Shown piece by piece: positions 1 through 7,825 of a DNA stretch of 42,751 nucleotides (positions within the stretch are counted from its first letter, which is position 1; each line of letters starts with the position of its first letter). The translations under genes were made by a program, and so were the position numbers. This DNA comes from Candidatus Nanohalarchaeota archaeon. GTDB lineage: Archaea; EX4484-52; B79-G9. The notes beneath the pieces were generated by a model. It worked only from the letters and a program-made list of their open reading frames with translations, was not told the origin of the DNA and searched no databases. The stretch lies in the NCBI GenBank assembly GCA_030634545.1, contig DAOWAN010000007.1, positions 1-42,751 on the forward strand, given 5' to 3'.

Positions 1-1
1 A

Positions 2-244
2 ACTTTTACAGATGATTCTGATCTGGATATTTTAGAGGTATATAATGGCAGGACAGATACAGTGGATGCAGTTAAGATGGCAGAGGCACTTACAGGGATA
101 AAGATACAGGTTTTCCAGTTGAGTGAAAAACAGTTTTACAGGGAAATCATTGAAAAAAAGGAGCATGTTGTTCAATCTGCGCTTAATACTGGTTTTCCTG
201 TGTTTAATCAGAAGTATTATTATGAGGTTGTTTATGGTGAATGA
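2..244 (+). CDS. MNT-type nucleotidyltransferase, 5'-truncated by window edge
   Basis: The frame is open from the first bases of the window, so the true start lies upstream and the GTG in the ORF track is internal. The first visible residues read TDDSDLDIL, the second half of the polymerase-beta-like nucleotidyltransferase motif (GSx..SDxD) whose aspartates bind metal. The rest (about 70 residues, ending YYEVVYGE) looks like the C-terminal part of a short minimal nucleotidyltransferase. Such proteins are commonly the antitoxin half of HEPN/MNT pairs. The next small ORF overlaps its end. The family call rests mainly on the single SDLD motif. Confidence 0.6.
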   Translation, partial: TFTDDSDLDILEVYNGRTDTVDAVKMAEALTGIKIQVFQLSEKQFYREIIEKKEHVVQSALNTGFPVFNQKYYYEVVYGE

Positions 245-371
245 GTTTCAGCTAAAGAAATTATTGGAATCGCCGGAAGAATTGAATAGAAAAATTGAGG
301 ACTATATCTCAAAATACATATTGGTGAAACAGGAAGTTGATACAGAAGAAATTCTATTTGTCCTTTCATAA
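234..371 (+). CDS. Small hypothetical protein overlapping the MNT gene (45 aa)
   Basis: An ATG at 234 lies inside the last codons of the preceding nucleotidyltransferase, giving an 11-base overlap typical of translational coupling. The encoded 45-residue peptide (MVNEFQLKKLLES...EEILFVLS) is charged and probably helical. The ORF track extends it further upstream, but that part is a shadow of the MNT gene. It could be a truncated partner (HEPN-like) or a spurious small ORF. I do not recognise a family. Confidence 0.4.
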   Translation: MVNEFQLKKLLESPEELNRKIEDYISKYILVKQEVDTEEILFVLS

Positions 372-551
372 GTTCTGCTCTGCCAGTATCCCCATAGCCA
401 TACCGGTATTTAGAATGCCGACATTCGTGTGTTTTTCGGTATTTGAAATACCGATGGTTTTAGAGCAGGCGCAACGCTAACTGTTATTGGCGCAATAATA
501 TCAAAAATGATAATTGTGTTCAAATAAAAGTTTTATTTTGGATTTTAATCG

Positions 552-609
552 GGTTTTACTCCGGTTATTTTCCGAAAATAAGCTGGTTTGAGTCCTGTTG
601 TTTTCACTT
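552..609. repeat. 58-bp direct repeat, copy A (flanks the AAA ATPase gene)
   Basis: Bases 552-609 match 1987-2044 without gaps, with about 7 differences over 58 positions. The core ttattttccgaaaataa is itself an inverted repeat (TTATTTT-ccg-AAAATAA). Together the two copies bracket the DUF4143-type ATPase gene, as expected for a duplicated flank or target-site relic of a mobile segment. Confidence 0.75.
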
Positions 610-645
610 CTTCATCCTCTTTAAGCGGAAGGCGTTTTCGCGCCC
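604..645 (-). pseudogene. Duplicated 3' remnant of atpD
   Basis: Read on the minus strand, these 42 bases encode IGRENAFRLKRMKK-stop. That is nearly the same as the last residues of the intact AtpD (ENVFRLKRMKK-stop at 2818-2859). Reading frame and stop are kept and the differences are mostly third-position changes. The homology stops upstream, so this is a scrap of a diverged second atpD copy and not a working gene. It suggests the segment between about 0.6 and 2.8 kb entered at the atpD 3' end. Confidence 0.7.
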
Positions 646-656
646 AATCAGGCTCA

Positions 657-1952
657 TTATTCATGAATCAGGCAAGATAACCATGCCGGAACAAACTGAA
701 GTTCTACATTATCAACAACTTCAATTTTAAATAAATCCCTGGTAATTACAATCCCTCGTTTACATGCAAATTTATCTGAGAATTTCAACAGACCCTTCAA
801 ATCCTTTTTACAAATCTGGTTCCTGTATTTGACTTCCACAGGCAGTAGTTTTCCATTATCAATAATCGCATCAACTTCATGTTTTTCCTTGCTTCTCCAG
901 AAAAAGTTTTCAGCAAAGAGGGTCTCTACATATTGTCCTGCCAACTGTTCGACATCCAGAAGGTCTTTAGAATAATTTAAGACCGCAAAAGCAATAGATG
1001 GATGAATTACATATATCTTTTTGCTCTTTCTGATTTTTGTTGCAATACTTTTGGAATATGTTTCTGAAATTTTTATTAAAAATGATAGTTTCAGGTAGAG
1101 CAGGTAATTTGAAATCGTGGCTGTATCTACATTAAGCATACCTGACAGATTCGTGATTTCAAAAAGGTTTGAGCTTTCCTTGCATGCAAACCTGAATAAA
1201 TCATAGAGCGCATCCTTTTTTTTAATATCAAATATCTCAGGTATATCTTCAAGAATTATTTTTCTTAGAACCATCTCCTTGATATAATCCCTGATATATT
1301 CTTCATCATCCTCACCTGCAATTTCAGGAAACGCTCCTTTGTATATATATTCATTAAACATATTTTCGAAATATTCTTTTCGTGGAAGCATAGACTCATA
1401 ATTCTCTTTTAGAGTACCCTTTAGCACAACAGTATTCCCTCTTAATGCCAAAAATTCCCTGAAGTTCAATGGCGGTAAATAATATGTCATTAATCTTCCT
1501 GCAAGGCTCTCGTGACCCTTTCTTATTTGCAGCGACGCAGAGCCTGAGATTATAAACTTCATGCTGCCGGTGTCATAATATCTCTTTAATACCCCCTGCC
1601 AGTCAGGGATGTAATGTATCTCATCAAAAAAAAGGTATTTTCCCTTGAAGTTATTCAGAAAATAATCTATAACAAAAATCAGGACCTCTTTGTTTTGCAG
1701 GTCTTTTTCATCAAAAGAGAAATAGATACATGATTTTTGAGGCAGCTCTGAAATCAACTGTTTCATCAAGGTTGTCTTTCCGACCCTGCGCATACCTGTT
1801 AACGCAATGATCTGCTTTTTTCCAATATTTTTTTCGAGTTTTGTGTAGATATCTCTTTTGAAATCAGGAATATCTGCTTTTTTCCTATCCTTAGTCTCAT
1901 CCCATTGCGGGTTAAATGTCCGTATCAACCGAATTATATAGTCTTTGTCCAT
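657..1952 (-). CDS. AAA ATPase with C-terminal DUF4143-type domain
   Basis: This is a 431-residue P-loop ATPase of the archaeal AAA_14/DUF4143 group. Walker A is GMRRVGKTT at about residues 53-61 and Walker B is YLFFDEIHY at about 106-114. A helical/winged-helix middle part precedes a C-terminal nuclease-like domain with the pattern HEVDAII..LLPVEVKYRN, reminiscent of the PD-(D/E)XK fold. The cellular role of the family is poorly known; many members sit in mobile or defence-like regions. The gene is bracketed by direct repeats. A TATA-like TTTAAATT about 28 bases before the ATG and the lack of a Shine-Dalgarno suggest a leaderless transcript. Confidence 0.85.
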   Translation of the reverse strand: MDKDYIIRLIRTFNPQWDETKDRKKADIPDFKRDIYTKLEKNIGKKQIIALTGMRRVGKTTLMKQLISELPQKSCIYFSFDEKDLQNKEVLIFVIDYFLNNFKGKYLFFDEIHYIPDWQGVLKRYYDTGSMKFIISGSASLQIRKGHESLAGRLMTYYLPPLNFREFLALRGNTVVLKGTLKENYESMLPRKEYFENMFNEYIYKGAFPEIAGEDDEEYIRDYIKEMVLRKIILEDIPEIFDIKKKDALYDLFRFACKESSNLFEITNLSGMLNVDTATISNYLLYLKLSFLIKISETYSKSIATKIRKSKKIYVIHPSIAFAVLNYSKDLLDVEQLAGQYVETLFAENFFWRSKEKHEVDAIIDNGKLLPVEVKYRNQICKKDLKGLLKFSDKFACKRGIVITRDLFKIEVVDNVELQFVPAWLSCLIHE

Positions 1953-1973
1953 AGTATTGTATTTATGGTGCTT

Positions 1974-1986
1974 TGGAATTTAAAAA
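1974..1986 (-). promoter_or_regulatory. TATA-like box for the AAA ATPase gene
   Basis: On the minus strand CTTTTTAAATTCC lies about 28 bases before the ATG at 1952, the archaeal TATA-to-start distance. With no GGTG-type ribosome site in between, leaderless transcription is the simplest reading. Confidence 0.35.
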
Positions 1987-2044
1987 GGTTTCACTCCAGT
2001 TATTTTCCGAAAATAAGCGGGTTTGAGTCGCCTTATTTTCACTT
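1987..2044. repeat. 58-bp direct repeat, copy B
   Basis: This is the partner of the repeat at 552-609, just upstream of the AAA ATPase start. It shares the palindromic core ttattttccgaaaataa and the trailing ttttcactt. It could alternatively be an operator that was duplicated. Confidence 0.75.
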
Positions 2045-2200
2045 TTTTTATTGTTTTGAGCAAAAACACCAAATATCCGCCATATACTTTACGATTTTTC
2101 CATTATTTACCGAAAGAGATATAACTACTAACCCATCATAAATAACAACAATAAAATTAACTCCTAAGCCAAAAATGAGTGGCTTTTTAAGGTGACAAAT

Positions 2201-2788
2201 ATGACTATCAGAACAGGTGATGAACTCGAATATGACAGAACAGGAATAGACTTACTCTATTGTCTTTCGAAAAATTATTACGGACTTGGGTTTGGATTAG
2301 CAGCAGGACTTATAAAAGACATAAAAAAGCAGAAACATCTAAATTATGCTCTTGGTGAAGTAGAGATAAAGCTTGCTGAAGGACTAGAAATTGTAGTCTA
2401 TAATGATTGTCATGTTGATATTGAGAGGACATTTGAGGATGGCAATTATAGTACAGGAGAGTTAAATCCATTTTCATGGATAGACTATGAGAGAGAAAAT
2501 ATAAACAATAGACTGCCACCTGTTTTCTTTAAGGAGCATCTTCCAGATACAATATATACACTTGCACTAAAATGCCCTTCTCAGGTTAAAGAAATGGTAT
2601 CGCTTATGAAACCAAATGAGGTTGGAGATGTTCTCAGAGCAGCACAAACAAAATTAACAGAAAAGAAGGATACTCTCACAGCATATAATGAGAATAGTAC
2701 TGTCGCAAACCCCGAAGGTATAGGAGATGACGAAGTAAGGAGAGCGGTTTTAGCTGTTAATAGCGCACTAAATGAGAGAGAGAGTTAG
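2201..2788 (+). CDS. Hypothetical protein (195 aa), unknown family
   Basis: The protein is acidic and soluble-looking, with no signal peptide or clear membrane segment. The N-terminal half contains a Gly-rich stretch (YYGLGFGLAAGLIKD); the C-terminal third is rich in Thr, Asn and Glu. I do not recognise the family. The ATG at 2201 is preferred over the track's GTG at 2192 because GGTGA at 2191-2195 is a well-placed Shine-Dalgarno for it. The gene converges on atpD with only 29 bases between stops and lies in the segment that appears inserted beside the ATP synthase operon. A hairpin (AGCC..GGCTTTTT, about 2167-2187) precedes it. Confidence 0.65.
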   Translation: MTIRTGDELEYDRTGIDLLYCLSKNYYGLGFGLAAGLIKDIKKQKHLNYALGEVEIKLAEGLEIVVYNDCHVDIERTFEDGNYSTGELNPFSWIDYERENINNRLPPVFFKEHLPDTIYTLALKCPSQVKEMVSLMKPNEVGDVLRAAQTKLTEKKDTLTAYNENSTVANPEGIGDDEVRRAVLAVNSALNERES

Positions 2789-2817
2789 TGTTTTACTGAG
2801 TTTAGAAATCGACTCAT

Positions 2818-3432
2818 TCACTTTTTCATCCTCTTTAGGCGGAAGACGTTTTCGCGCTCCATCTCCTCTAAGCGCAGTCTTATAAAGGATGCCTGTGCTT
2901 TCATGCGCGGGATTACTGAGAACTCCAGGGCGTTTACCCGTCTTTTTGTCTTCTCAATCTCGTCTAGAAGTTTTAGTATTGTGGTCTCTACTTCTGCTGC
3001 AAGAACTACTTTGTCAACTACGTGCTCGTATGCATATGCTGCTTCATCTATTCTTGAGCTTGAGCCAATCAAGCCGTAGCCGCGCTCATGCATGTGTTTG
3101 ACAACATTTGTGGATGATATTTTCGGGACTACTACACCCATAACGTTTTTGCTTGCGACATCAATGCCGGGACACTCTTTCAAAGCCATAGCATAAGACT
3201 GCACACTAAGGGCGCCGTCAATGGACTCTGCGACATTGACGCAGCGGTCTGCTTTCACATACTCTGCTGTCAACTCTGAGCGTACACTTTTTGCTTTTTT
3301 GAGAGTATCAAAAAACTCCAGAATCAGCCCGTCTCTTTTCTTTTTTAGCAGGTTGTATCCTGCATCAGCTAATTTTATGCTCTTCTTGAGTTTCATCAAC
3401 TCTGACCGGGTTGGCTTAACATCCTGTGCCAT
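2818..3432 (-). CDS. atpD: A-type ATP synthase subunit D (central stalk)
   Basis: At 204 residues this is the usual length for the V/A-type D subunit, the coiled-coil shaft that rotates inside the A3B3 head. Long N- and C-terminal helices are visible (PTRSELMKLKKSIKLADAGYNLLKKKRD and the Arg/Glu-rich end MERENVFRLKRMKK). The Shine-Dalgarno GGTGAT sits before the ATG at 3432, the same leader as atpB. It is the last gene of the operon. The gene for subunit G, which follows D in Methanosarcina, is not present downstream. Confidence 0.95.
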   Translation of the reverse strand: MAQDVKPTRSELMKLKKSIKLADAGYNLLKKKRDGLILEFFDTLKKAKSVRSELTAEYVKADRCVNVAESIDGALSVQSYAMALKECPGIDVASKNVMGVVVPKISSTNVVKHMHERGYGLIGSSSRIDEAAYAYEHVVDKVVLAAEVETTILKLLDEIEKTKRRVNALEFSVIPRMKAQASFIRLRLEEMERENVFRLKRMKK

Positions 3433-3512
3433 TTAAATCACCATAACTATCTATTTTCTTTCACATTTTAATCATGCGCGCGGCACTTACGCCGCATAAA
3501 GCGCGGGCAGGT

Positions 3513-4886
3513 TTAGCTGCTTTTGTAGTATTTCTTCTTTATCTTTGGACTGACTCTTGTAAGTTCGTCTTCTGGTATTGAGGAGAGCAGATCCCATGAG
3601 ATATCAAGTGTCTTCTCGATGCTTCGGTCTTCTTTTTTGCCCTGCCTTACGAATCTGTCTTCGAATGCAGCAGCGAACTTCAAAAGCCTCTTATCGCGTG
3701 CTGAGAGAGCTTCTTCACCTACTATCGCTACAAGTCCTCTCAGATCTCTTCCTTCTGCATATCCTGCATACTGCTGGTCTGATACATTTTTGTGGTCTTC
3801 GCGTGTCTTGCCTTCGCCTATCCCGGAGTTCATCAGCCTTGAAAGCGATGGCAGTACATCTACTGGCGGGTAAACGTTGTTCCTGTGCAGTTCTCTTGAA
3901 AGCACAATCTGACCTTCTGTGATGTATCCTGTCAGATCAGGGATTGGGTGTGTAATGTCATCTCCTACCATTGTAAGAATCGGAATCTGGGTAATTGAGC
4001 CTTTTCTTCCCTGTATCATGCCTGCCCGCTCATAAATTGTGGCAAGGTCTGTATACATGTACCCAGGGTACCCACGTCTTCCGGGTACTTCTTCTCGCGC
4101 AGCACCTATTTCACGAAGGGATTCGCAGTAGTTGGTCATGTCTGTCAGGATAACTAGTACGTGCATGTTTTTCTCATATGCAAGATATTCTGCTGCTGTC
4201 AGCGCCATTTTCGGGGTAATCAATCTCTCTACAGCAGGGTCATCTGCAAGGTTCAGGAATACTACTGCTCTTTCAAGTGCGCCTGTCTGTTCAAAGTCTG
4301 AGATGAAATACTGAGCCTCTTCATTTGTGATTCCCATGGCTGCAAACACAACTGCAAAATCGCCTTTTTGTCCGACTACTTTTGCCTGCCTTGCAATCTG
4401 CAGGGCGATTTCATTGTGCGGAAGACCGGAACCTGAAAATATCGGCAGTTTCTGACCTCTTACAAGGGTATTCATAAGATCGATTGTGGATATGCCTGTC
4501 TGGATGAAATCAGCAGGGGGGCTGCGCGCATAGGGATTAATTGCTGCACCCATGATGTTCATCTTCATCTCAGGGACAATTTCAGGACCATCATCTATGG
4601 GTTTTCCTGCACCGGAAAGAATTCTTCCGAGCATGTCTGATGAAACCGGGAGTTCTATTGTCTTTCCAAGGAACTTTACTCTTGAATTTCTGTCAATGCC
4701 GCTTGTGCCTTCAAATATCTGGATAACTACAATGTCTTTAGAAGTATCAAGTACCTGCCCGCTTTTTGTGTCGCCGTTTGGCATTGTCACTTTTACGATT
4801 TCACCATAGCCTATGTCCTCTGTCTTTTCAACAAAGACAAGGGGTCCTGCAATTTTTGTTATTGTCTTGTATTCTTTAGCTGTCAT
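3513..4886 (-). CDS. atpB: A-type ATP synthase subunit B
   Basis: This 457-residue non-catalytic B subunit of the A1 head is homologous to F-type alpha. It starts with the beta-barrel segment [13 protein letters not shown] and has the degenerate P-loop SGSGLPHNE that marks archaeal B subunits, in place of GxGKT. Further conserved stretches include [34 protein letters not shown] and the C-terminal helical domain. GGTGATTTAA precedes the ATG. In an intact operon it should follow atpA directly, but here 4.2 kb of unrelated genes separate them. Confidence 0.97.
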   Translation of the reverse strand: MTAKEYKTITKIAGPLVFVEKTEDIGYGEIVKVTMPNGDTKSGQVLDTSKDIVVIQIFEGTSGIDRNSRVKFLGKTIELPVSSDMLGRILSGAGKPIDDGPEIVPEMKMNIMGAAINPYARSPPADFIQTGISTIDLMNTLVRGQKLPIFSGSGLPHNEIALQIARQAKVVGQKGDFAVVFAAMGITNEEAQYFISDFEQTGALERAVVFLNLADDPAVERLITPKMALTAAEYLAYEKNMHVLVILTDMTNYCESLREIGAAREEVPGRRGYPGYMYTDLATIYERAGMIQGRKGSITQIPILTMVGDDITHPIPDLTGYITEGQIVLSRELHRNNVYPPVDVLPSLSRLMNSGIGEGKTREDHKNVSDQQYAGYAEGRDLRGLVAIVGEEALSARDKRLLKFAAAFEDRFVRQGKKEDRSIEKTLDISWDLLSSIPEDELTRVSPKIKKKYYKSS

Positions 4887-4941
4887 TTAAATCACCATCA
4901 TTCACATATTATCTATATCATTAATTTATCATAAATATAAT

Positions 4942-5262
4942 CTATTCTGCTATTCCTGTAGCATAGACTGCTTCCTCTTTTACATGCTGAATATCGGGTT
5001 TCAGATTATTTTCAATTACCAAATCTACTTTTTTGTTAAATATTTTCTCCAGCAGGAATTTTAAATCCATGTAATCATCAAATGTAGATTTCTCAAACAC
5101 AACAAGGAAATCCATGTCGCTTTTCTTATGATGCGTTCCTTTTAGAAAAGAACCGAACAATCCCAGCTTTTTTACTTTATATCTTTTGATTTCACTCTTG
5201 TGCTTCTCAAGTGTATTTATAACACTATTCGGGGTCAATTCATGTTTATGTATTTCTCTCAT
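4942..5262 (-). CDS. MNT-type minimal nucleotidyltransferase
   Basis: This 106-residue protein has the core motif GLFGSFLKGTHHKKSDMDFLVVF, in which GS and two Asp residues form the metal and nucleotide site. A later KKVDLVIE supplies the third acidic residue. The length matches MntA-type antitoxins, which AMPylate their HEPN toxin partners in characterised pairs. No classic HEPN gene is adjacent; the HEPN-like protein at 6998-7819 is the nearest candidate. GGTGG provides the ribosome site. The gene lies inside the ATP synthase operon, between atpA and atpB. Confidence 0.88.
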   Translation of the reverse strand: MREIHKHELTPNSVINTLEKHKSEIKRYKVKKLGLFGSFLKGTHHKKSDMDFLVVFEKSTFDDYMDLKFLLEKIFNKKVDLVIENNLKPDIQHVKEEAVYATGIAE

Positions 5263-5277
5263 TTATGCCACCAATAT

Positions 5278-5352
5278 CTATTTCACAGTGTACCTGTCCT
5301 CAAGCAGTTTCCATGCTTGCCGACAAAATACATATCTCTTCAAATTATTCAT
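5278..5352 (-). pseudogene. Broken MNT nucleotidyltransferase N-terminus
   Basis: A 24-codon frame on the minus strand reads MNNLKRYVFCRQAWKLLEDRYTVK-stop. The stretch (R)xxxKLLEDRYTVK matches IREHRKLLEDKYKVKT at the start of the MNT gene at 8809-9111, also at DNA level. It stops where the GSFARGD motif should begin. It is best read as a decayed third copy lying between the intact MNT at 4942 and the AlbA_2 gene. Confidence 0.55.
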
Positions 5353-5354
5353 CG

Positions 5355-6950
5355 TTATTCTATAATTTTCCAGTAACCGCCTTTGTCCGGACCAACTCTT
5401 TTAATAATGCCTTCTTCTTTTAGCTTCTTAATATTCCACTCAATTCCTCTTCTGCTTAAACCAGTTAATTCTTCTAATTCTTTTTGCGTAATATGAGGAT
5501 TTTCTTTCATTGCAGACAATGTTTTCTCCACAGTTTTCTCCACAGTTTTCTCCACAGTTTTCCGGGTAGTTCCAGTGCCCTTGTCATCCAATCCATTTTC
5601 TCCAATAATCTTCCAGTAACCGCCCCTGTCCGGACCTACTCTCTTAACTGCGCCCTTCTCTTTCAGGTTTTTAATATTCCACTCAATTCCTCTTCTGCTT
5701 AAACCAGTTAATTCTTCTAATTCTTTTTGCGTAATACGGGGATTTTCTTTCATTGCAGACAATGTTTTCTCCACAGTTTTCTCCACAGTTTCAGTGACTT
5801 TACCCTCTGAACCCTTCTCTGCAAGCTTCAGGTACTCCCTGCTCTGCTTAAAAGTTACATAAAAATAATTTTCATCATACTCAACTTCAGGAAAAGGCGC
5901 ATTTTCCTTTTTACACATCTCTTTTATCCTTTCAAATCCGGTTCCCATCCTTTCCCCGAAATGGATTCTTGAAAACAAATCAGCAATATGCTGGTTTCTT
6001 CGAAATACTGTTTTTCCAAGAACAAAATTCGCAGGCTCAAGCCAGTAATTATCAATTCTTATCCTGTCAGGAAGAAATTTCAGGATATTGTTGTGTCCGT
6101 GCTCAAAATAATATTTATGCATCACTGAATTAATTACAGCTTCTCTTATAGCATCAAATGGATACTCATAGATATTATCCCTACGCGGTTTTCCTGTAAA
6201 GCGATAAGCAACCTTAGAGTACAGTCTTACGAATTTCATCACTTCCTCAACAATTTCGAACAAACTGCCTTTAACTTCTTTCCTGTCTATGATTTCAACG
6301 CCGGCATCATCCTTAAACAAAGCTACAGTAAAAACAGACCATGGAACAAATCTCTGCGGCTCTTTGGAAAAGAACAACACTCCCGCATTATTAAAAACAA
6401 GTTTATTTTCGTGTTTTTCAACTACTCCTAAACTAATAAGTTGTTTTTCTGTATCTTCGCTTTCTGAAATTTCTGCAAGCTGCAGGAACCTCTTAAATCT
6501 GCTTTCATCAAAATCTTCAGGATAATTAAATCTTGTTTCTATGAATTCATCAAATCTTGCCTTTCCTTCTGATTTGAATAGTTCCATAATTTCATCTCTT
6601 GTTAACTTCTGGCTGTTCGCCCCGATGCGCTTGTAAAATCCGCCGGAGCATTCATAAGGCTTATCTTCACCCTCATGCACAGTTATTATGATCACATTTT
6701 GGAATTCTTCAAGAGAGATTTTAATCTTTGGCTCACAATTATTTGCTATATCCTGTATCTGTGACCTCAACCGATTTGTCATTTTAATTCCTTTTATCTT
6801 TCCATGGTCATCCAGACCCAGAAAAACTCTGCCGCCAGAGGAATTAGCAAGTGCAACTATCTCTTTATCCAGACCATTCATATTCTCCTTGAACTCTGTT
6901 TTGTAGCTCTCGCCTTCTTTCATGATGAGTTCCAGTTCTTTATTGTCCAT
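5355..6950 (-). CDS. AlbA_2 (Schlafen-like) ATP-binding transcriptional regulator with duplicated winged helices
   Basis: This 531-residue protein is of the COG2865 type. The N-terminal AlbA_2 domain (about residues 10-130) includes ESYKTEFKENM and ANSSGGRVFLGLDDHGKIKG. The middle ATP-binding part has AIREAVINSVMHKYY. The C-terminus carries two almost identical winged-helix units (LSAMKENPxITQKELEELTGLSRRGIEWNIK), each preceded by a TVEK repeat run. The 81-codon (243-bp) tandem duplication is nearly identical at DNA level and therefore recent. GGTG precedes the ATG. Family members are often regulators in accessory or defence regions. The specific target is unknown. Confidence 0.85.
   Translation of the reverse strand: MDNKELELIMKEGESYKTEFKENMNGLDKEIVALANSSGGRVFLGLDDHGKIKGIKMTNRLRSQIQDIANNCEPKIKISLEEFQNVIIITVHEGEDKPYECSGGFYKRIGANSQKLTRDEIMELFKSEGKARFDEFIETRFNYPEDFDESRFKRFLQLAEISESEDTEKQLISLGVVEKHENKLVFNNAGVLFFSKEPQRFVPWSVFTVALFKDDAGVEIIDRKEVKGSLFEIVEEVMKFVRLYSKVAYRFTGKPRRDNIYEYPFDAIREAVINSVMHKYYFEHGHNNILKFLPDRIRIDNYWLEPANFVLGKTVFRRNQHIADLFSRIHFGERMGTGFERIKEMCKKENAPFPEVEYDENYFYVTFKQSREYLKLAEKGSEGKVTETVEKTVEKTLSAMKENPRITQKELEELTGLSRRGIEWNIKNLKEKGAVKRVGPDRGGYWKIIGENGLDDKGTGTTRKTVEKTVEKTVEKTLSAMKENPHITQKELEELTGLSRRGIEWNIKKLKEEGIIKRVGPDKGGYWKIIE
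5358..5840. repeat. 243-bp tandem duplication encoding the winged-helix units
   Basis: The block starting near 5358 recurs 243 bases further on, for example ttaatattcc at 5428 and 5671. The middle part is nearly identical between copies. At its junction a 12-bp motif (ttttctccacag) is repeated three times near 5520-5557 and twice near 5763-5788, encoding TVEK units. Confidence 0.85.
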
Positions 6951-6997
6951 TTCATTACACCGTTAGTATTATTCTAATTCAAATTAGACATTATTTT

Positions 6998-7819
6998 CTA
7001 TTTTTCAATATTTACAGGATAACATTTCTTAAATAGTTCTTCTAGTGTCTTTGTAGTTTCATCATAGTACTTATTTAAATCTTTTTCATCAAAAACAATA
7101 TCCATATTATGCGCACCTATCCCGCCACGCTCTCGTATTTTTGATAATTTCGATAAGTAATCCGTAACATTACGAGACAAATGAAACGTATCGGGATTCT
7201 TTCCGTTGTATGTTATGAGATTTTTAATAAGTGTATCAATCGAAAAATACATATTACTTTTAGGGTCTCTTATCTCGTTATCAATTTTCCTTCTTCTGAA
7301 TAAATCAATGATTATGTTTTCAAGCATTTTACGACAAAGAACAAGACAGCCGTTAAATGCCCCATTAACGTAGCAGATATTTATTTCATTGCACAATGTG
7401 GAATATCTAGGTTCTGTATCAAATATTTCTTGTTTCAAAAATGTATCTTTCACATCATAATTATTTTTTACAACGCCCTCTTCAATCTTATAATTCTGAC
7501 TTCTCAAATTACAAATTAGGTGATGAATGCGATCTTTCCACAGTATGTTATGTTTATCATATCCATATTTACCCTCATCTACTTTCTTTTTAATATCTGG
7601 ATTGGTTAAAAAATAATTAATTAGTTTTAAAAAAATAGAGTTCTCTGGATTTAGATTATGAATTTTCTCAAAAATCTCTGTGAGGTATTTTTCTTCATTA
7701 GATTCATTTGAACTTTCTGTTATGCCTAATTTATTGAGTTCTTCTTTCAAGTTATTTATACTATAGTTACACTTCGACAACATTATGTCCATTAAAACTG
7801 AAATAATTATTTTATCCAT
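6998..7819 (-). CDS. HEPN/DUF4145-like protein
   Basis: This 273-residue soluble protein is AT-rich. Its C-terminal half has the helical pattern of DUF4145/HEPN-like proteins: CLVLCRKMLENIIIDLFRRRKID followed by SKIRERGGIGAHN. The ending RxxGxxAHN resembles the conserved His/Asn site of that superfamily. The N-terminal half is not recognised. It sits between two MNT genes in the cassette within the ATP synthase operon, so it could be the effector half of a scattered HEPN/MNT system. GTGAAG lies a few bases before the ATG. The assignment is by motif only. Confidence 0.6.
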   Translation of the reverse strand: MDKIIISVLMDIMLSKCNYSINNLKEELNKLGITESSNESNEEKYLTEIFEKIHNLNPENSIFLKLINYFLTNPDIKKKVDEGKYGYDKHNILWKDRIHHLICNLRSQNYKIEEGVVKNNYDVKDTFLKQEIFDTEPRYSTLCNEINICYVNGAFNGCLVLCRKMLENIIIDLFRRRKIDNEIRDPKSNMYFSIDTLIKNLITYNGKNPDTFHLSRNVTDYLSKLSKIRERGGIGAHNMDIVFDEKDLNKYYDETTKTLEELFKKCYPVNIEK

Positions 7820-7825
7820 ATATCT

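Larger units (their letters stand above)
372..656. other. Intergenic region with imperfect palindromes and repeat copy A
   Basis: No convincing gene is visible in these 285 bases. Two similar AT-centred palindromes occur near 402-417 and 438-454 (cggtatttagaatgccg and cggtatttgaaataccg). The right part contains direct-repeat copy A and a duplicated atpD 3' end, both listed separately. Confidence 0.5.

Noticed and set aside
402-454. CRISPR-like pair in the left intergenic region
   Set aside because: The two copies are only about 17 bp, palindromic and too close together; more likely imperfect operator or hairpin sequences.
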